A stretch of DNA of 64,000 bases from Limnephilus marmoratus. Taxonomy: Eukaryota; Arthropoda; Insecta; Trichoptera; Limnephilidae. Under the pieces are notes generated by a model. It had not been told where the DNA came from. It was given only the letters and a program-made list of their open reading frames with translations, and searched no databases. Location: positions 51,001,058 through 51,065,057 of the forward strand of contig OU862919.1 in the NCBI GenBank assembly GCA_917880885.1, read 5' to 3'. The position numbers and the translations under genes were made by a program. Shown here piece by piece: positions 1-10,169 of the stretch (the first letter of the stretch is position 1; each line of letters opens with the position of its first letter).

Positions 1-557
1 ACGGTCAAGTTGGTAGGCTCGCGCCGGAAGGAGCGCGGCGGAAGAGGAGAAAAAGATGGCGGCCGACGTGAACTTGTGATCCCAAACGGGAGTGTTTTTA
101 TTTTGGAGACTTTTAGAAGGAGATTTTGATATTTTTGATTTGTGATGGATAGTCATTTTTGTGATGCATTAGCATCGAGGTGTTTGTGCCGATTAACGTG
201 AAGTTAATGTGATGTTAATTGAAGTCGTATTTGGACTCGTATGCATCAAAGGAAATTTGCCAGACAAGGCGGTCCTGATATTGAAGTCAATGTGACTTGT
301 TGCGTTTTGGATTTGTCCCGACATGGGTTTTAATGGATACCGACTGGTTGCGGAGATCTACGGATAAGGCTGGAACGAGTAATTTCGGATGCTCCACCCA
401 CCATGACCCACTTGGTGGTCTGAGACACCAAGGCGTGCGTGGTGTTTGGAGATAGAATTCTCGCTGCTCGGATTGGGGTTTCTAGACGCGGTCGCTGAAG
501 ATCCACATATCTGGATGCTTTTCCTGGGGAAGGAGCCTTGTCCGAGCCATTGGGAGG
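1..557 (+). other. GC-richer unique segment, possible 5' UTR or promoter-proximal region
   Basis: This stretch is clearly richer in G and C than the rest of the window and contains none of the repeats found elsewhere. Near position 56 an ATG in a good context (AAGATGGCGGCC) opens only a 7-codon frame, which could be an upstream ORF. A small hairpin (CTTGGTG and CACCAAG) lies around 414-431. It precedes the short candidate coding exon at 558. That it is a transcribed 5' UTR is inference from composition and position; it could equally be ordinary unique DNA or the edge of another repeat. Confidence 0.25.
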
Positions 558-605
558 ATGTCCAAGATGGTCTTTGTCGCTAGCGGCGCGCTCTTCGGAT
601 TTGCG
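558..605 (+). CDS. Candidate short first coding exon (16 codons) followed by a splice donor
   Basis: An ATG after GGAGG opens a frame reading MSKMVFVASGALFGFA. It is followed at once by GTTAGT, a passable 5' splice donor. The predicted start is short, then hydrophobic and small-residue-rich, as in a membrane anchor or mitochondrial-type N-terminus. Without splicing the frame stays open to about 749, but the later part is AT-rich and looks like translated intron. No partner exon was found in the window, and I do not recognise the protein. Weak support only. Confidence 0.2.
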
Positions 606-749
606 GTTAGTTTTTGTGAAGCTCTCCTTCTCTCACCTGTTACAACTAGGCTTATTGTGTCGCAAAAGGTATTTGCATTTATATTTGTATTTTTGTATAT
701 TTTTCTATTAATAAGAATTGTTCTCCAACATACTAAATCTTTCATTTGA

Positions 750-1276
750 GATGAACGTTACAATTTCACACTATCTTGAGAAGGTTCGAAATTGTCTGCT
801 TTTATCTACATAAATATACATTAAAAGTGAGTTTACGCTTCCTTATTCCTTTCTTCTCCTAACATACACAAGAAGTGCCTTGTGTTATTTCGTGATACAA
901 AATTATAAAGTTAAGTTATATTAAGGTTAAGTTCGGTATGTTTGTAAAACCTATATTTCGATATACAAATTCGGGCAAGTGTAAGACATACAACCGCACG
1001 CTAAATGGTCTAGAACCAAAATTTACTAAGTCAGTGACACATTAATTTTGTTTCCATTCAAATGTCTACGGAAGGCTCTTCTAGTCTTATATTCTGTATT
1101 CCATGTTATGAAGTCATAAAAAAGAAAACTTTAAAATATTAACTACCTACAACTTTCAATGATATATGTATAACTACTTATACAATCCTGATGTTTTTCA
1201 ATGATGAAGAATGTTTCGTTCGGCAAATCATTTTAAATGTAGATAAATCATCACTTGGTAACTCCATCCATAATAA
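750..1276. other. AT-rich stretch, nothing identified
   Basis: I see no open frame of note, no inverted repeat and no match to the repeat families described elsewhere in this window. It may be intron or intergenic spacer. Confidence 0.5.
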
Positions 1277-1298
1277 TTTTTTTTTTTTTTTTTTTTTT

Positions 1299-1375
1299 AC
1301 ATTAACTCCACACAGGAGGCCCTGAGGAAAATAATTTCCCTCAGGGCCTATGTCATCTGGGATGCTGTGTGGAGA
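1299..1375 (-). other. LINE-A 3' double stem-loop (shared LINE/SINE tail)
   Basis: Two nested perfect stems are visible. The inner stem pairs GGCCCTGAGG (1318-1327) with CCTCAGGGCC (1339-1348), closed by an A/T-rich loop. The outer stem pairs CTCCACACAG (1307-1316) with CTGTGTGGAG (1365-1374). The structure abuts the A tail and includes the RT stop codon. It recurs at the 3' end of nearly every SINE-1 copy. By analogy with known LINE/SINE pairs it is probably the RT recognition site, which is inference. Confidence 0.75.
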
Positions 1376-2411
1376 GTCTTTTTGAGGAGAGGAAGGAATG
1401 AACATTGGTCTTGAAGAGACCCATGTTGTAGGAAGGAGGAAACACAGAGGCCGGCAAATCATTCCACAGCCGAGCTGTTGAACACAAGAACGAGTCGAAG
1501 AAACGACCCGTTCTCATGTGACAAATGTCAACCGTGTACAAATGTTGGGCACGCGTTTGGCGTGTTTCCCGACTATGCACCGGTGCCGAAGGGATCAATG
1601 ATGCTAGTTCTTCAGAGCATCTTCCATTGTAATACCGGTAGAACAAGGATAGCATTCCCACCCGACGCCTGTGCTCTAAAGATTGCAATCCGTCTGTTAA
1701 GATGGGAGAATCTATCAAACGGACCGCCCGTTTCTGCACAGAGTCGAGGGTATTTTTCAGGTATTTTGGAGCTCCAGACCAGAGATGGCTGCCAAATTCA
1801 ACCGTGGGGCGTACTTGTGATTTGTACAAGGTTAGCAGTTGTGTACTATTAAAGTATCTGCGGGCCCTGTACAGTACGCCCAGTTTTTGGGAGGCTAACT
1901 TTACTCTGGCTTCGATGGAGCCCCCATACCTGAGCTGGTCACTTAGGGTTACACCAAGCATATCAATGGAGGGCCTGTTCGGAAGATTGCTTCCGTTGAA
2001 AGAGACTAGATTTTCATTTCGATCCCTTTTAGACGTAATCAGACAAGATTGGGTCTTTGAAACATTAAATTCAACGAGATTATTTTTACCCCAAGAGAAA
2101 ACACTCTCGAGGTAACCGTCCATTCTTTGCTTCAAAGCCGTACGAGCTGTTGGAGTTTGTGAGCCCTTTGGGGGCTTGTCAAACAAAAAGCTATCATGAA
2201 CTGTACTGTCATCCGCGTAACAGTGAATTGGTGCACATGACAAAAGGTCGTTGATGTGCAACAAAAACAAAGTCGGAGACAGAACCGATCCCTGCGGGAC
2301 GCCAGCATTTATCGAGTGTGAGGAAGAAGTGAAACCATCGACTACCGTCTGAATCGACCTCTCCCTCAAGAAGTCGGCAATCCACATACACAAGGATGCG
2401 GGAAGTCCGTA
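1353..2411 (-). pseudogene. LINE-A reverse transcriptase, C-terminal half (5' truncated)
   Basis: Encodes the C-terminal part of a non-LTR reverse transcriptase, which would copy the element RNA into DNA at a nicked target. Counting from the first Met (2393) there are 346 residues. GVPQGSVLSP is at about 31-40 and the catalytic box CYADDST at about 58-64 (Asp61, Asp62). The thumb and the usual C-terminal tail follow, with phrases such as FNSTQLLTLYKSQVRP and a final FLSSKRLSTQHPR. The frame is uninterrupted, but the endonuclease, fingers and first catalytic Asp are missing. An in-frame stop lies just upstream near 2415. The last codons and the TGA fall inside the conserved 3' stem-loop region. 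The clade cannot be fixed by eye. Confidence 0.85.
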
Positions 2412-2601
2412 AGAATGCAGTTAAATAATGTTCTAAATGTATGTCGGTGTTGGGTGATGTACATATATGATGTAATAAGTGCTCTCTAGTAAAATTCGAT
2501 ACTCGCTTTGTGTGGAAAATTCTCTCTTGAGGGCGTATGGTGACTCTTTTCGAGGTTTATAGACGGTTTATAGATATTATACGCTGCTAGCATTTACAGC
2601 T

Positions 2602-2853
2602 GTTTGGGATGCGAATACGTGTATCGCCGCCCGGAAACCATATATTGGATAACCAACATTTCTGCCGTAGGTCACCCCAAGTGGTTTGCTACGTTTGGTG
2701 ACTTAGCAGGGGTGCCCGGGTTCATGGGGTGTGGTCTGTCCGGGTCTTGGCGGCAGATGCGTCTGCCCACCAGCTGTATGGCGGGCCGGATCGGGAGAGA
2801 ATGGTTGAGGGAGTCCTTTTGATTTCTCCAGCCGTAGTCTCTTGAAACATCGC
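2602..2853 (+). mobile_element. SINE-1 copy, 3' end missing
   Basis: Starts with TTTGGGATGCGAATACG and runs through the conserved body: GGATAACCAAC, then GGTCACCCCAAGTGG, then a CCCGGGTTCATGGGG block, then a cytosine/guanine-rich stretch ending CTCTTGAAACATCGCC. It stops there and lacks the LINE-A-like 3' tail. The GGGTTCATGGG block resembles a pol III B box, but an A box at proper spacing is not obvious. Just downstream begins an unrelated 25-bp hairpin. Confidence 0.75.
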
Positions 2854-2917
2854 CTTTCGGTAACTTCTCATCGTTCCTCAGGACAACTGCTAAGGAACAA
2901 TGAGAAGTTACCGAAAG
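2854..2917. repeat. 25-bp inverted repeat (hairpin)
   Basis: The left arm 2854-2878 (CTTTCGGTAACTTCTCATCG and five more bases) pairs with 2893-2917 with a single mismatch, separated by a 14-nt loop. It directly abuts the truncated end of the SINE-1 copy. It could be a remnant of a foldback element. Confidence 0.75.
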
Positions 2918-2929
2918 TTATCCCATCAA

Positions 2930-3265
2930 TCCTTGTCGATTGATTGTGCTAAGAGGCCAGATCTAGTTATTTCTTTAACATAACGTCACTTCAGTTAAAT
3001 AGGGTTTTAACTTCACTTTACCTCGTTCTGAGTAATGAGTTGTCAAAATTTGCAAAGAAGATTTCTCGTAATCTATTTACCAATTTCTGATTTTGAGGTT
3101 GAATCTTGTGTAAAGTATTTTAATAGAACATAATTTAAAGGAAAATATTTAAATACAACGTATATTTAACATTTTAGAATATATGCAAATTTATTATTCA
3201 AATAGAACCATGTGCAACCAGGGTAGGGCATAATGATGCATTGAATTAGGTTCTAATTACATTTC
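2930..3265. other. AT-rich stretch, nothing identified
   Basis: No gene, tRNA-like signal or clear repeat was seen between the hairpin and the LINE relic that follows. Confidence 0.5.
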
Positions 3266-3269
3266 CCGA

Positions 3270-4375
3270 ATTCAATGGAAACCAATGGAAAATAAATTAG
3301 TAGTACCGCAAGGGTCGGTCCTTGGACCTCTATTGTTCATACTCTATATTAATGACATGGTGAAAATATTTTCAAAATGCAAAGTACGACTATTTGCTGA
3401 TGATACACTAATATACTTAATTGGAGATAACTATGAAGAACTAATAAATATTTTGAATAATGAGCTAAACAATGTATCAAGTTGGCTAAAAATTAATAAG
3501 CTTAAATTAAATACAAAAAAAAAAACAAAATGTATGGTGATCGGATACAAGAAGACATCCAGTGAAAGCAAAATTAAAATTGATGGTGAAATTATTGAAA
3601 ATGTTACTGAAATGAAAATTTAGGAGTTATATTAGACTCCAAACTAACATTCAACAAGCATGCTGAATATACACAAAAGAAAATTGGGAAAAAAATATCT
3701 TTTTTGGGAAGAATTCGGCTAAAACTATCTAGTAAAACTGCAATCACTATCTACAATTCGATTATTGCTCCACATTTTAACTATTGCTCAACTATCCTTT
3801 TCCTATGTAACGAACGAGAACAAAATAAGTTTCAAATTCTCCAAAACAGGGCAATGAGAATAATATTACGGCGGAATAGATTTTCAAAAGTAAACAAAAT
3901 GTTAAAGGAACTGAATTGGCTAACCGTGAAACAGATGCTGACCTTGAATACGATGATATTTATACATAAAATAATTATCAACATTTTACCAAAATACTTT
4001 TCAAATAAAATTGTATTCAACAAGGACATTCACAGACATAACACAAGAACATGCAAAGAAATCAGGCTTCAAAAAAAGGATAAGGCGAATACGCAGAAAG
4101 TTTACTGTACAAGGGGATGAAGTTGTATTACAAGCTACCAGAGACTTTGAAGTCCACACCAATTGGAAAGTTCAAGACGTATTGTAGGAGCTACATAAAA
4201 TTAGAATTGATTGGAATAAAATTAGATTGGAAAGTTCAAGACGTATTGTAGGAGCTACATAAAATTACATAAAATTTAGTTTGCAATATGAAATATTATA
4301 ATTAATTAGAAATTTGTAAACTTAAATGTACAAATTACTAAAATAAAATTAATAAATAATAAATAAATAAAATAA
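3270..4375 (+). pseudogene. LINE-B: 5'-truncated, frameshifted reverse transcriptase relic
   Basis: Two frames together give the C-terminal part of a non-LTR reverse transcriptase. 3285-3623 encodes VPQGSVLGPLLFILYIND and the catalytic FADDT box, with Lys-rich sequence after it. A one-base loss near 3620 introduces a stop. The frame resumes through GVILDSKLTFNKH and ISFLGRIRLKLSSKTAI up to 4120. The 3' region is AT-rich and ends in A/T repeats built on AATAAAT (about 4345-4378), a common LINE end. The endonuclease and RT fingers are absent. The sequence style resembles the Jockey/CR1 group. Confidence 0.8.
4162..4268 (+). repeat. Short tandem duplication in the LINE-B 3' end
   Basis: A block starting ATTGGAAAGTTCAAGACG is present at 4162 and again at 4226, a period of 64 bp, with about 42 bp nearly identical in each copy. 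It sits between the coding relic and the AT-rich tail and probably arose by local slippage. Confidence 0.7.
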
Positions 4376-4479
4376 AATTCTAAGATAGGGCCACGTCTCA
4401 TTTAAATATTTTCCATTAAAATATGAAAAACTAAAATACTTTACACCAATGAGTATAGTATAGTTAATATAGATATAAA

Positions 4480-4740
4480 TGGTTCGCTACGTTTGGTGAT
4501 TTAGCATGGGTGCCCGGGTTCATGGGGTGAGGTTTGTCTAGGTCTTGTAGGCGGATGACCAGGACACACTGAATCCCAGATTCCTACCCACCCATTAAAT
4601 CTTTTTCCTTCCCAGAACTCTCCTCTACATCCTTTCCTGAAAAAAATACCTCCACACAGCATCCCCAAAGGTGACATAGGCCCCGAGGGAAATTATTTTC
4701 CTCGGAGCCTCCCGTGTGGAGCTCATGTAAAAAAAAAAAG
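4480..4740 (+). mobile_element. SINE-1 copy with internal deletion, complete 3' tail
   Basis: Contains the GGTTCGCTACGTTTGGTGA and CCCGGGTTCATGGGG blocks, then jumps to the AATCCCAGATTCCTACCC block and the full LINE-A-like tail, ending in an A run near 4728-4739. The inner stem here reads GGCCCCGAGG against CCTCGGAGCC. Compared with LINE-A both sides have changed T to C and A to G, so one base pair is kept. Confidence 0.8.
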
Positions 4741-4789
4741 TTTTTGAAGTGTTAATTCGTGGTGGAATTCCATTGTATTAGAATTTGAT

Positions 4790-4842
4790 AGGATGAAACC
4801 GGTCCTGGTGATAATAAATAAGTGGAATAAAGTACAAAAGTG
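4790..4842 (+). repeat. Repeat tail with GGATGAAACCGGT and AATAAATAAGTGG
   Basis: This stretch closely matches 13121-13170: GGATGAAACCGGT, then CTGGT, then an AATAAA-like signal and GTGGAATAAAGT. It looks like the 3' end of an unidentified retroelement. At the other copy a CTGANGA-like element precedes it. Confidence 0.5.
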
Positions 4843-5139
4843 TTGTAATTACTTTAAACCTCAAAATCAGAAACTTTTAAACAGATTACGCAAATTCATC
4901 TTTGCAAACAGAACATGGTAAAGCGAAGTTAGAACCCTATCCAACCAAAGTGATGAAGTATAATGCGCCTTGTAATAACGCTCAACTGTCAGATGCAAAC
5001 AATACAGAGAGTCTAAATGATGTTAGAACCTTGTAAAATAAATGATTATTTAAAATGCTTGAAGTTAGAACTTTGTCATAGATAATAGATATTAGATATA
5101 TCTAGGAAAATGTTCTGAAAATTATTTTGGGTGTAGAAA

Positions 5140-5665
5140 TGAGCAAATGAAATGCTTTGATGTTCAAATTTCATTTTTGAAAAAATGCTAGTCAGATCCC
5201 AAACTAAGGCAGAGAATGATAAAATGTTATGTGTGGTCGGTCTTGCTGTATGGATGGGAGACATGGACCTTGAAATTTAATACCATGAACAGGCTTATGA
5301 GGCTTTTGAAATGTGGCTTCACCGGAGAATGCTCAAGGTCCCATGGACCGACATGATTACCAACACAAAAAATAGGATAGGGAACGGCTTACATTCATAA
5401 AAGTCAAGAAAATTTCATATCTGGGTCACATACTTCGAGGGGAGAAGTATCACTTGCTCCAATTAATATTGAAAGGCAAGTTAGAGGGTCGCCGAGGGCC
5501 TGGTGGGAGACAAATGTCTTGGCTGTGAAATGTACGAGAGTGGATCGGCTTTAGAAGTGTGGAGGAGCTATTCCAGGTAGCGCAAGACAGAGAGACGTTT
5601 TCCAGAGTGATCGCAAACGTCAAGGGGACCTGATAGGGCACACCAAGAAGAAAAAGAAGAAGAAG
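5140..5665 (+). pseudogene. LINE-C relic copy 1 (RTE-like, RT C-terminus)
   Basis: Translates with interruptions to a tail seen in many insect endonuclease/reverse transcriptase LINEs: KLRQRM, then CYVWSVLLYG, ETWTL, NTMNRL, FEMWLHRRMLKVPWTDM. It continues to a GRRQM-like stretch and an A/G-rich GAAGAAGAAAAAG end near 5660. Several frameshifts and stops are present. A sister copy lies at 41086-41565. Confidence 0.75.
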
Positions 5666-5699
5666 ATCCCAAATGAGGTAACGATAAATCATTAGATTT

Positions 5700-6895
5700 A
5701 CAACAATTGAAACGTTTAAATAATACATAAATTATTACATGTGCACATACATTTTACGTATCTATTAACGAAGTATGCCACAATAAAATCTGTTCTTGGA
5801 TAGGCATCAGAATATGTTTGTTTTATTTGTTCGAAAAAATAATTAAATACATTTATATCACAAGAATGGTGATTGACGCACTCTTGGGATTATCAGAGAC
5901 ACCGAAATGGATATGTTCTAAAAACTGCTAAAAACGGCCACAATGGCTCAGAGATGTCGCCACTTGTCAGTTTGGAGAAATGCGCAGTGTTAAAATCTAT
6001 TTATTTTAAATAATAGTACCGGAACATGCAAAGACTGTCATCATCTGTTTTTTTAATTTTTCTTTTCATTGTGAAAACTAATGTTGTGTAAGATTGACAA
6101 CTAACTTTGCGTGCATGTTTTAAAGTCACAAAAGGATTATACTGATCTGAATTTTAGTGGATAAAATTACGGAGGCCTCCCCAGGTGCAAAGAACTACAT
6201 ACATGGTTGGTGAATCTGTTATTTTCCCTGGAGTTGTCGGATTGCTATTCTTTGTGGTACATTGTCCGCGCAAGTAGATTTCATAATTATATTTGTGAGT
6301 ATTAAGCTCAGAGGGTCTGAGGTTACTTACATACCCCAGGCTCGCATATTGTAATACAGTACTTCTAAATTCGCGGAATCTCTTATACCCATCCCCAACT
6401 TTCTTATTACTCCAATAATAAAAAACTCCATCTCACAGAAACAGCTAAATTGTTAGAGAAACCCCTAATGTTATTGTTATCCCAGGAATAAGGTCTGTCT
6501 GCCTTAATGATAGGATAGATGGGAACAGCGGAGGTGGGATTTACTCTAAACCAAATTAATTGCTGTCGGTAATACGATATTTTAGCCACATCCAAGTAGC
6601 GAGCATTGTCGGTCGTCTCTATTCACTACTCTGCTACTGATGCCTCTGTGCACAGAACATGTATTTTCTAGAAATATTATTTAAGCACCACGAAATATAT
6701 AAATGGATTTGAGCGGTGGTATGGGTAGCACAGCCCCAGGAAACATTTTTGAATTGAAACTTCTTTAGCGCCGTTAGTGACGTGAAATTCGGGTGAAACG
6801 GAAATGCGTCACAACTCAGTTCTACACAAATACTCGGTTCTAATATAATGCTGTAAATTCGCACCTCGGCGCGTGCCTTCCATAGCGTAGTGTGA
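5700..6895. other. Unassigned AT-rich stretch
   Basis: No coding similarity, terminal repeat or tRNA-like signal was recognised here. Short open frames exist but have no motif and no supporting composition. Confidence 0.45.
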
Positions 6896-6898
6896 AAG

Positions 6899-6968
6899 GT
6901 GCCTGACAAGTCTCAGTGGTCAGAGAGACAGACATCAAGCGAACGGGGGTTCGAATCCCACGAAATCC
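6899..6968 (+). repeat. tRNA-like sequence with pol III A- and B-box-like motifs
   Basis: A perfect B box GGGGTTCGAATCCCA ends near 6960. An A-box-like TCTCAGTGGTCAGAG lies about 30 nt upstream. The ends do not pair into an acceptor stem, and an A-rich run follows directly. This fits a retroposed tRNA-like fragment or SINE head better than a working tRNA gene. Confidence 0.55.
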
Positions 6969-7117
6969 AAAAAAAACATTTTTATTTTGTGAAATCAATA
7001 TCCAATCTTCAACCACTAAAAAAAGCAAAAGAAAAGAAAGCGACATCTAGCGACTTTCTAGTGTCACTTCTACCACGTGTGAATTACACACTCTGATATC
7101 ATTTGGATAATCAATGT

Positions 7118-7600
7118 ATCTTCCATAGGTCACCCCAAGTGTTTCGCTACGCCAATGTGCCTACCAACTGCGTGGCGGGTCGGATCGGGAGAGTCTGGTT
7201 GAAGGAGATCTTTTTTTTTACATAACTCCACACAGGAAACCTTAAGAAAAATAATTTCACTCCAGGCCTATATTATCCGAGATGATGTGTGGAGGGTCTT
7301 TTTGAGGAGAAGAAGGAGTCACGAAGACACCCATATTACTTCCATTGAAATACCAGTGATTGAGAGTTGAGCTAAACCTCTCCAGTCGGACTCTCTTGAC
7401 CTTGCAAAGATGGATTCATATGTTCGTCACCCTTGGAAACATTGACCCTCAGATTCCTACCCACCCCTCACACTTTTTTCCTCTCCACTACTTCTTCTCC
7501 TTCATTTCCCTAAAAAGACTCTCCGCACAGCATCCCAATGATGACACAGGTCCTGAGGGATTTATTTTCATCAAGGCCTCTGTGTGGAGCTAATGTAAAA
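7118..7600 (+). mobile_element. SINE-1 copy split by a LINE-A tail insertion
   Basis: The first piece (7118-7206) carries ATAGGTCACCCCAAGTG and TGGCGGGTCGGATCGGGA. The second piece (7363-7600) resumes at CCTCTCCAGTCGGACTC and ends with the LINE-A-like tail TGTGGAGCTAATGTAAAAAA. Between them lies about 150 bp of LINE-A 3' end in the opposite orientation. The body also lacks a stretch around 7150, so it is an old, damaged copy. Confidence 0.75.
7207..7345 (-). mobile_element. LINE-A 3' fragment, 139 bp, nested in SINE-1
   Basis: On the minus strand it begins in the last codons of the LINE-A RT and ends in a 9-10 nt A tail (T run from 7209). The plus-strand order TTACATAACTCCACACAGG, then AATAATTT, then GTGTGGAGGGTCTTTTTGAG matches 1295-1390. 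It is an extreme 5' truncation. Confidence 0.75.
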
Positions 7601-9238
7601 AATGATATTGCTAATTTGCTTGAGACTTTTCGACTCCAAGGCCCCAAACAAGCCAATGAATTAACATTTTAATGTTCTACATTCATACTTGAATTGTTTA
7701 ATGAAAAAAAATATTGATTTTATTTTTTTTTATAACTGTCGTTGTGATATTATGTAAACAAAAACCTAGATAACAACCGCTCTGTAAATTGCTATCTTAA
7801 CACAGGCGTTTCACACCTAGTGAGATGGCCAATGGTACCTACGTCTTTACTGTAATCAAATTTAATATTAAAATTAAGAAATAAATAAAATAAATTTAAT
7901 CATCTGATAAAGAAAGAATTTCAATATTTGAAAATGTTTTATCAATGTCACAATCAGAAGAAATAATGCTTACTTAGGAGACCCAGACATGTCCATAGCA
8001 CACAAAGAAATGTAATTCTACCGATTTTAATGAAAATTAATGTTCTCAATTAACATAAGACTTACCCATAACACACTTCTCTTGGTTTCATCTCCAGTGC
8101 TTCTGTGTTTGGCGGAAACGCGGGTAGAACTCAACAAACAACGCACGGCTATATTGTCTGTCAGTATATCATTATTTGAACAGCAAATAACTGATTTGTT
8201 CCTGCTAAAATAAACGTTGTATGAAATCATTGTTGTAATAATAACTACACACCACACTGCTGAAAACAGAGCAACATATCAATAACTTATAACACGTAAT
8301 ACTACGGGTTATAAATAACCGGGAATTTTCCGACACTTTCATGGATTAATTTTTACTTTTGGGATTGAATAATGTTTTTTTTGTCCTTTTCGCGGATTGA
8401 GGAACTTATTGCTTCAGATGTGATCTATGGGAGAATATTAAGAACATCTAGAACTTGAAAACGCCATCCTAAAAGAAAGTAGGAAACATAAAAGCTAGTA
8501 AATCTTTTGATAGTCTAACTACTGAGCGTAAGAAATGACATACTGTCCACCCTGAATGCATTATTAACAGGAATGCTCTAACACCTTAGAAGCCCGCCGA
8601 AAAATATTTTATGGTAAACATTTTATTAAGTTAATCTCTGGAACTAATCCATCTACGTCGAAAGGGGTTTTCTTATATGTCACTAAGAAGTATACTCGTG
8701 TGAGATCATGCACTTCTTTTTGTTCCGAAAGCGAGGATTTCTGCCTATCAACCGCACACATAAACAGAGCGACTCAGCTTAACGATTATGCATCAACCAT
8801 CGACATTTTCAATGTCACTTACAGACAGTTCAGTAACTATCTTTTGGCGCATGTCACACAATGGTAAAACTATCCCCATACCTTTTTAATTTTTAATCTT
8901 CTCCGTGATATATTGGTGTATAACTGTTTTATGGAGAACATGAAAAAAATAAATAAATACAAACACTTGACTCCCAAATATTCACTGGTGGCGAAAAGTA
9001 GTTTTAAAATTTAAGGAGTCCGGAGACGACCAATGTTAATTAGCTATATCCTTGCTTCATTGACAATTTGCATTGAAGTACGATTGACGGAACTTCAATC
9101 AACCCGTGAATACTGTCGCACCAATTGATTTATGGACTTCCGCGGAAACATAACCAAAAGTATGCGTATCTATACATTGATGGTCATCGTGTCATTCTTA
9201 CCATAATTCTGGACATCTCCGATGTAATGCTTTAATAT
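7601..9238. other. Unassigned AT-rich stretch
   Basis: I found no reading frame with a recognisable motif and no repeat shared with the rest of the window. Runs of T and A are frequent. It may be intron or intergenic DNA. Confidence 0.45.
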
Positions 9239-9240
9239 TA

Positions 9241-10164
9241 AGTCCTTACGTATGAAATTGGCGTTTTGTATGGGAGGAACATATGTAAAGTCGATTTTTT
9301 TTTAAAATAATATATCTATTTAATCAAAGTATGTACGATTGCTATCTATGCACTTTTGCCATCTCATAGGTAGTTCATCGATCCCTTTACTAAAAAAACC
9401 ATTACGACGGGAATCAATAAAATCTTTGAAGGCGGTTTGGACTGCTCCATCGGAGTTGAATTTTTTCCCTTGCAAGAAGTTATCCAAATTTCGAAAAAAA
9501 TGTTCATCTGTTGGGGCAAGGTCCGGAGAGTACGGTGGATGTCTTAGACATTCCAATTGAAGCTCCTCTAATTTGTTAGCCATGTGTTGTGCAGTGTGTG
9601 GTCTAGCGTTCTAACGCGCGTTTGTTGATTTGCTTCAATCAATTCGTGAGGTACCCACCTTTCAAACTTTTTCACCTTCTTAATTTGTTTCAAGTGGATT
9701 AAAACAGTTTTATCACTAACACCGCAGCCTGCAGCTAACTCGGACGTGGTTTGCGTTGGATCCGCTTCCACAATAGCCTTCAATTCTTCATTATCAACTT
9801 TGGTCTCCGGCCGTCCACAGGGCTTGTTCTGCAGATCGAAATTTCCAGAACAAAAACGTTGGAACCAAAAACGCACTGTGTTTTCTTTTGCGGGACCGTC
9901 GCCATACACATCATTAATGCAGCACTGGTGCCACGGTGGAAATCATACTCGTAAATAACATATTTCAATATTTCAAGTTTTCCATTTTGTAAACTAAGTG
10001 ACGCAAAGAAAAAAACAATTAAGGAAAAAACAGAGGAATTATAATTTTCGAAACACAAATACATGAGTAAATAGCTGTATGAATTTGGAATTCCTAACCA
10101 AAGAGAAGATATTTGAGATCAATTTTGCCAGTACGGCAAAACGCCATTTTCATATGTAAGGACC
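9241..10164 (-). mobile_element. Mariner copy 1, internally deleted, 924 bp
   Basis: The inverted termini match (AGTCCTTACGTATGAAA on the left, AGGTCCTTACATATGAAA on the reverse complement of the right), continuing into GGCGTTTTG. The element is flanked by TA at 9239-9240 and 10165-10166, the mariner target duplication. The transposase remnant is on the minus strand. Full mariners are about 1.3 kb, so about 0.4 kb is missing. The second copy at 43271-44205 lacks the same segment. Confidence 0.9.
9320..10010 (-). pseudogene. Mariner transposase remnant, catalytic core deleted (copy 1)
   Basis: The N-terminal helix-turn-helix part is readable across frames: NGKLEILKYVIYEYDFHRG, then ENTVRFWFQRFCSGNFDLQN, then GRPETKVDNEELKAIVEADP and GVSDKTVLIHLKQI. 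After QTRVR the sequence jumps to NARPHTAQ and then KLEELQLECLRHPPYSPDLAP, the region of the third acidic residue (D in YSPDLAP). The first Asp, the second Asp and everything between are gone. The C-terminus FSKGIDELPMRWQKCID is kept. It cannot encode an active enzyme. The junction shifts frame. Confidence 0.85.
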
Positions 10165-10169
10165 TAATA

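Larger units (their letters stand above)
1277..2420 (-). mobile_element. LINE-A: 5'-truncated non-LTR retrotransposon with poly(A) tail
   Basis: On the minus strand the element runs from about 2420 to a 22-nt A tail (T run at 1277-1298 on the plus strand). It holds the C-terminal half of a reverse transcriptase ORF (1353-2411) and a short 3' end that folds into two nested stems. 5' truncation with an A tail is the usual outcome of target-primed reverse transcription. Other fragments of the same element lie at 7207-7345, 35630-35944 and 35945-36282, so it is the most repeated LINE here. Its last 130 bp or so recur at the 3' end of SINE-1. Confidence 0.85.

Noticed and set aside
1478..2115. Plus-strand frames opposite LINE-A
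   Set aside because: Antisense of the RT coding region.
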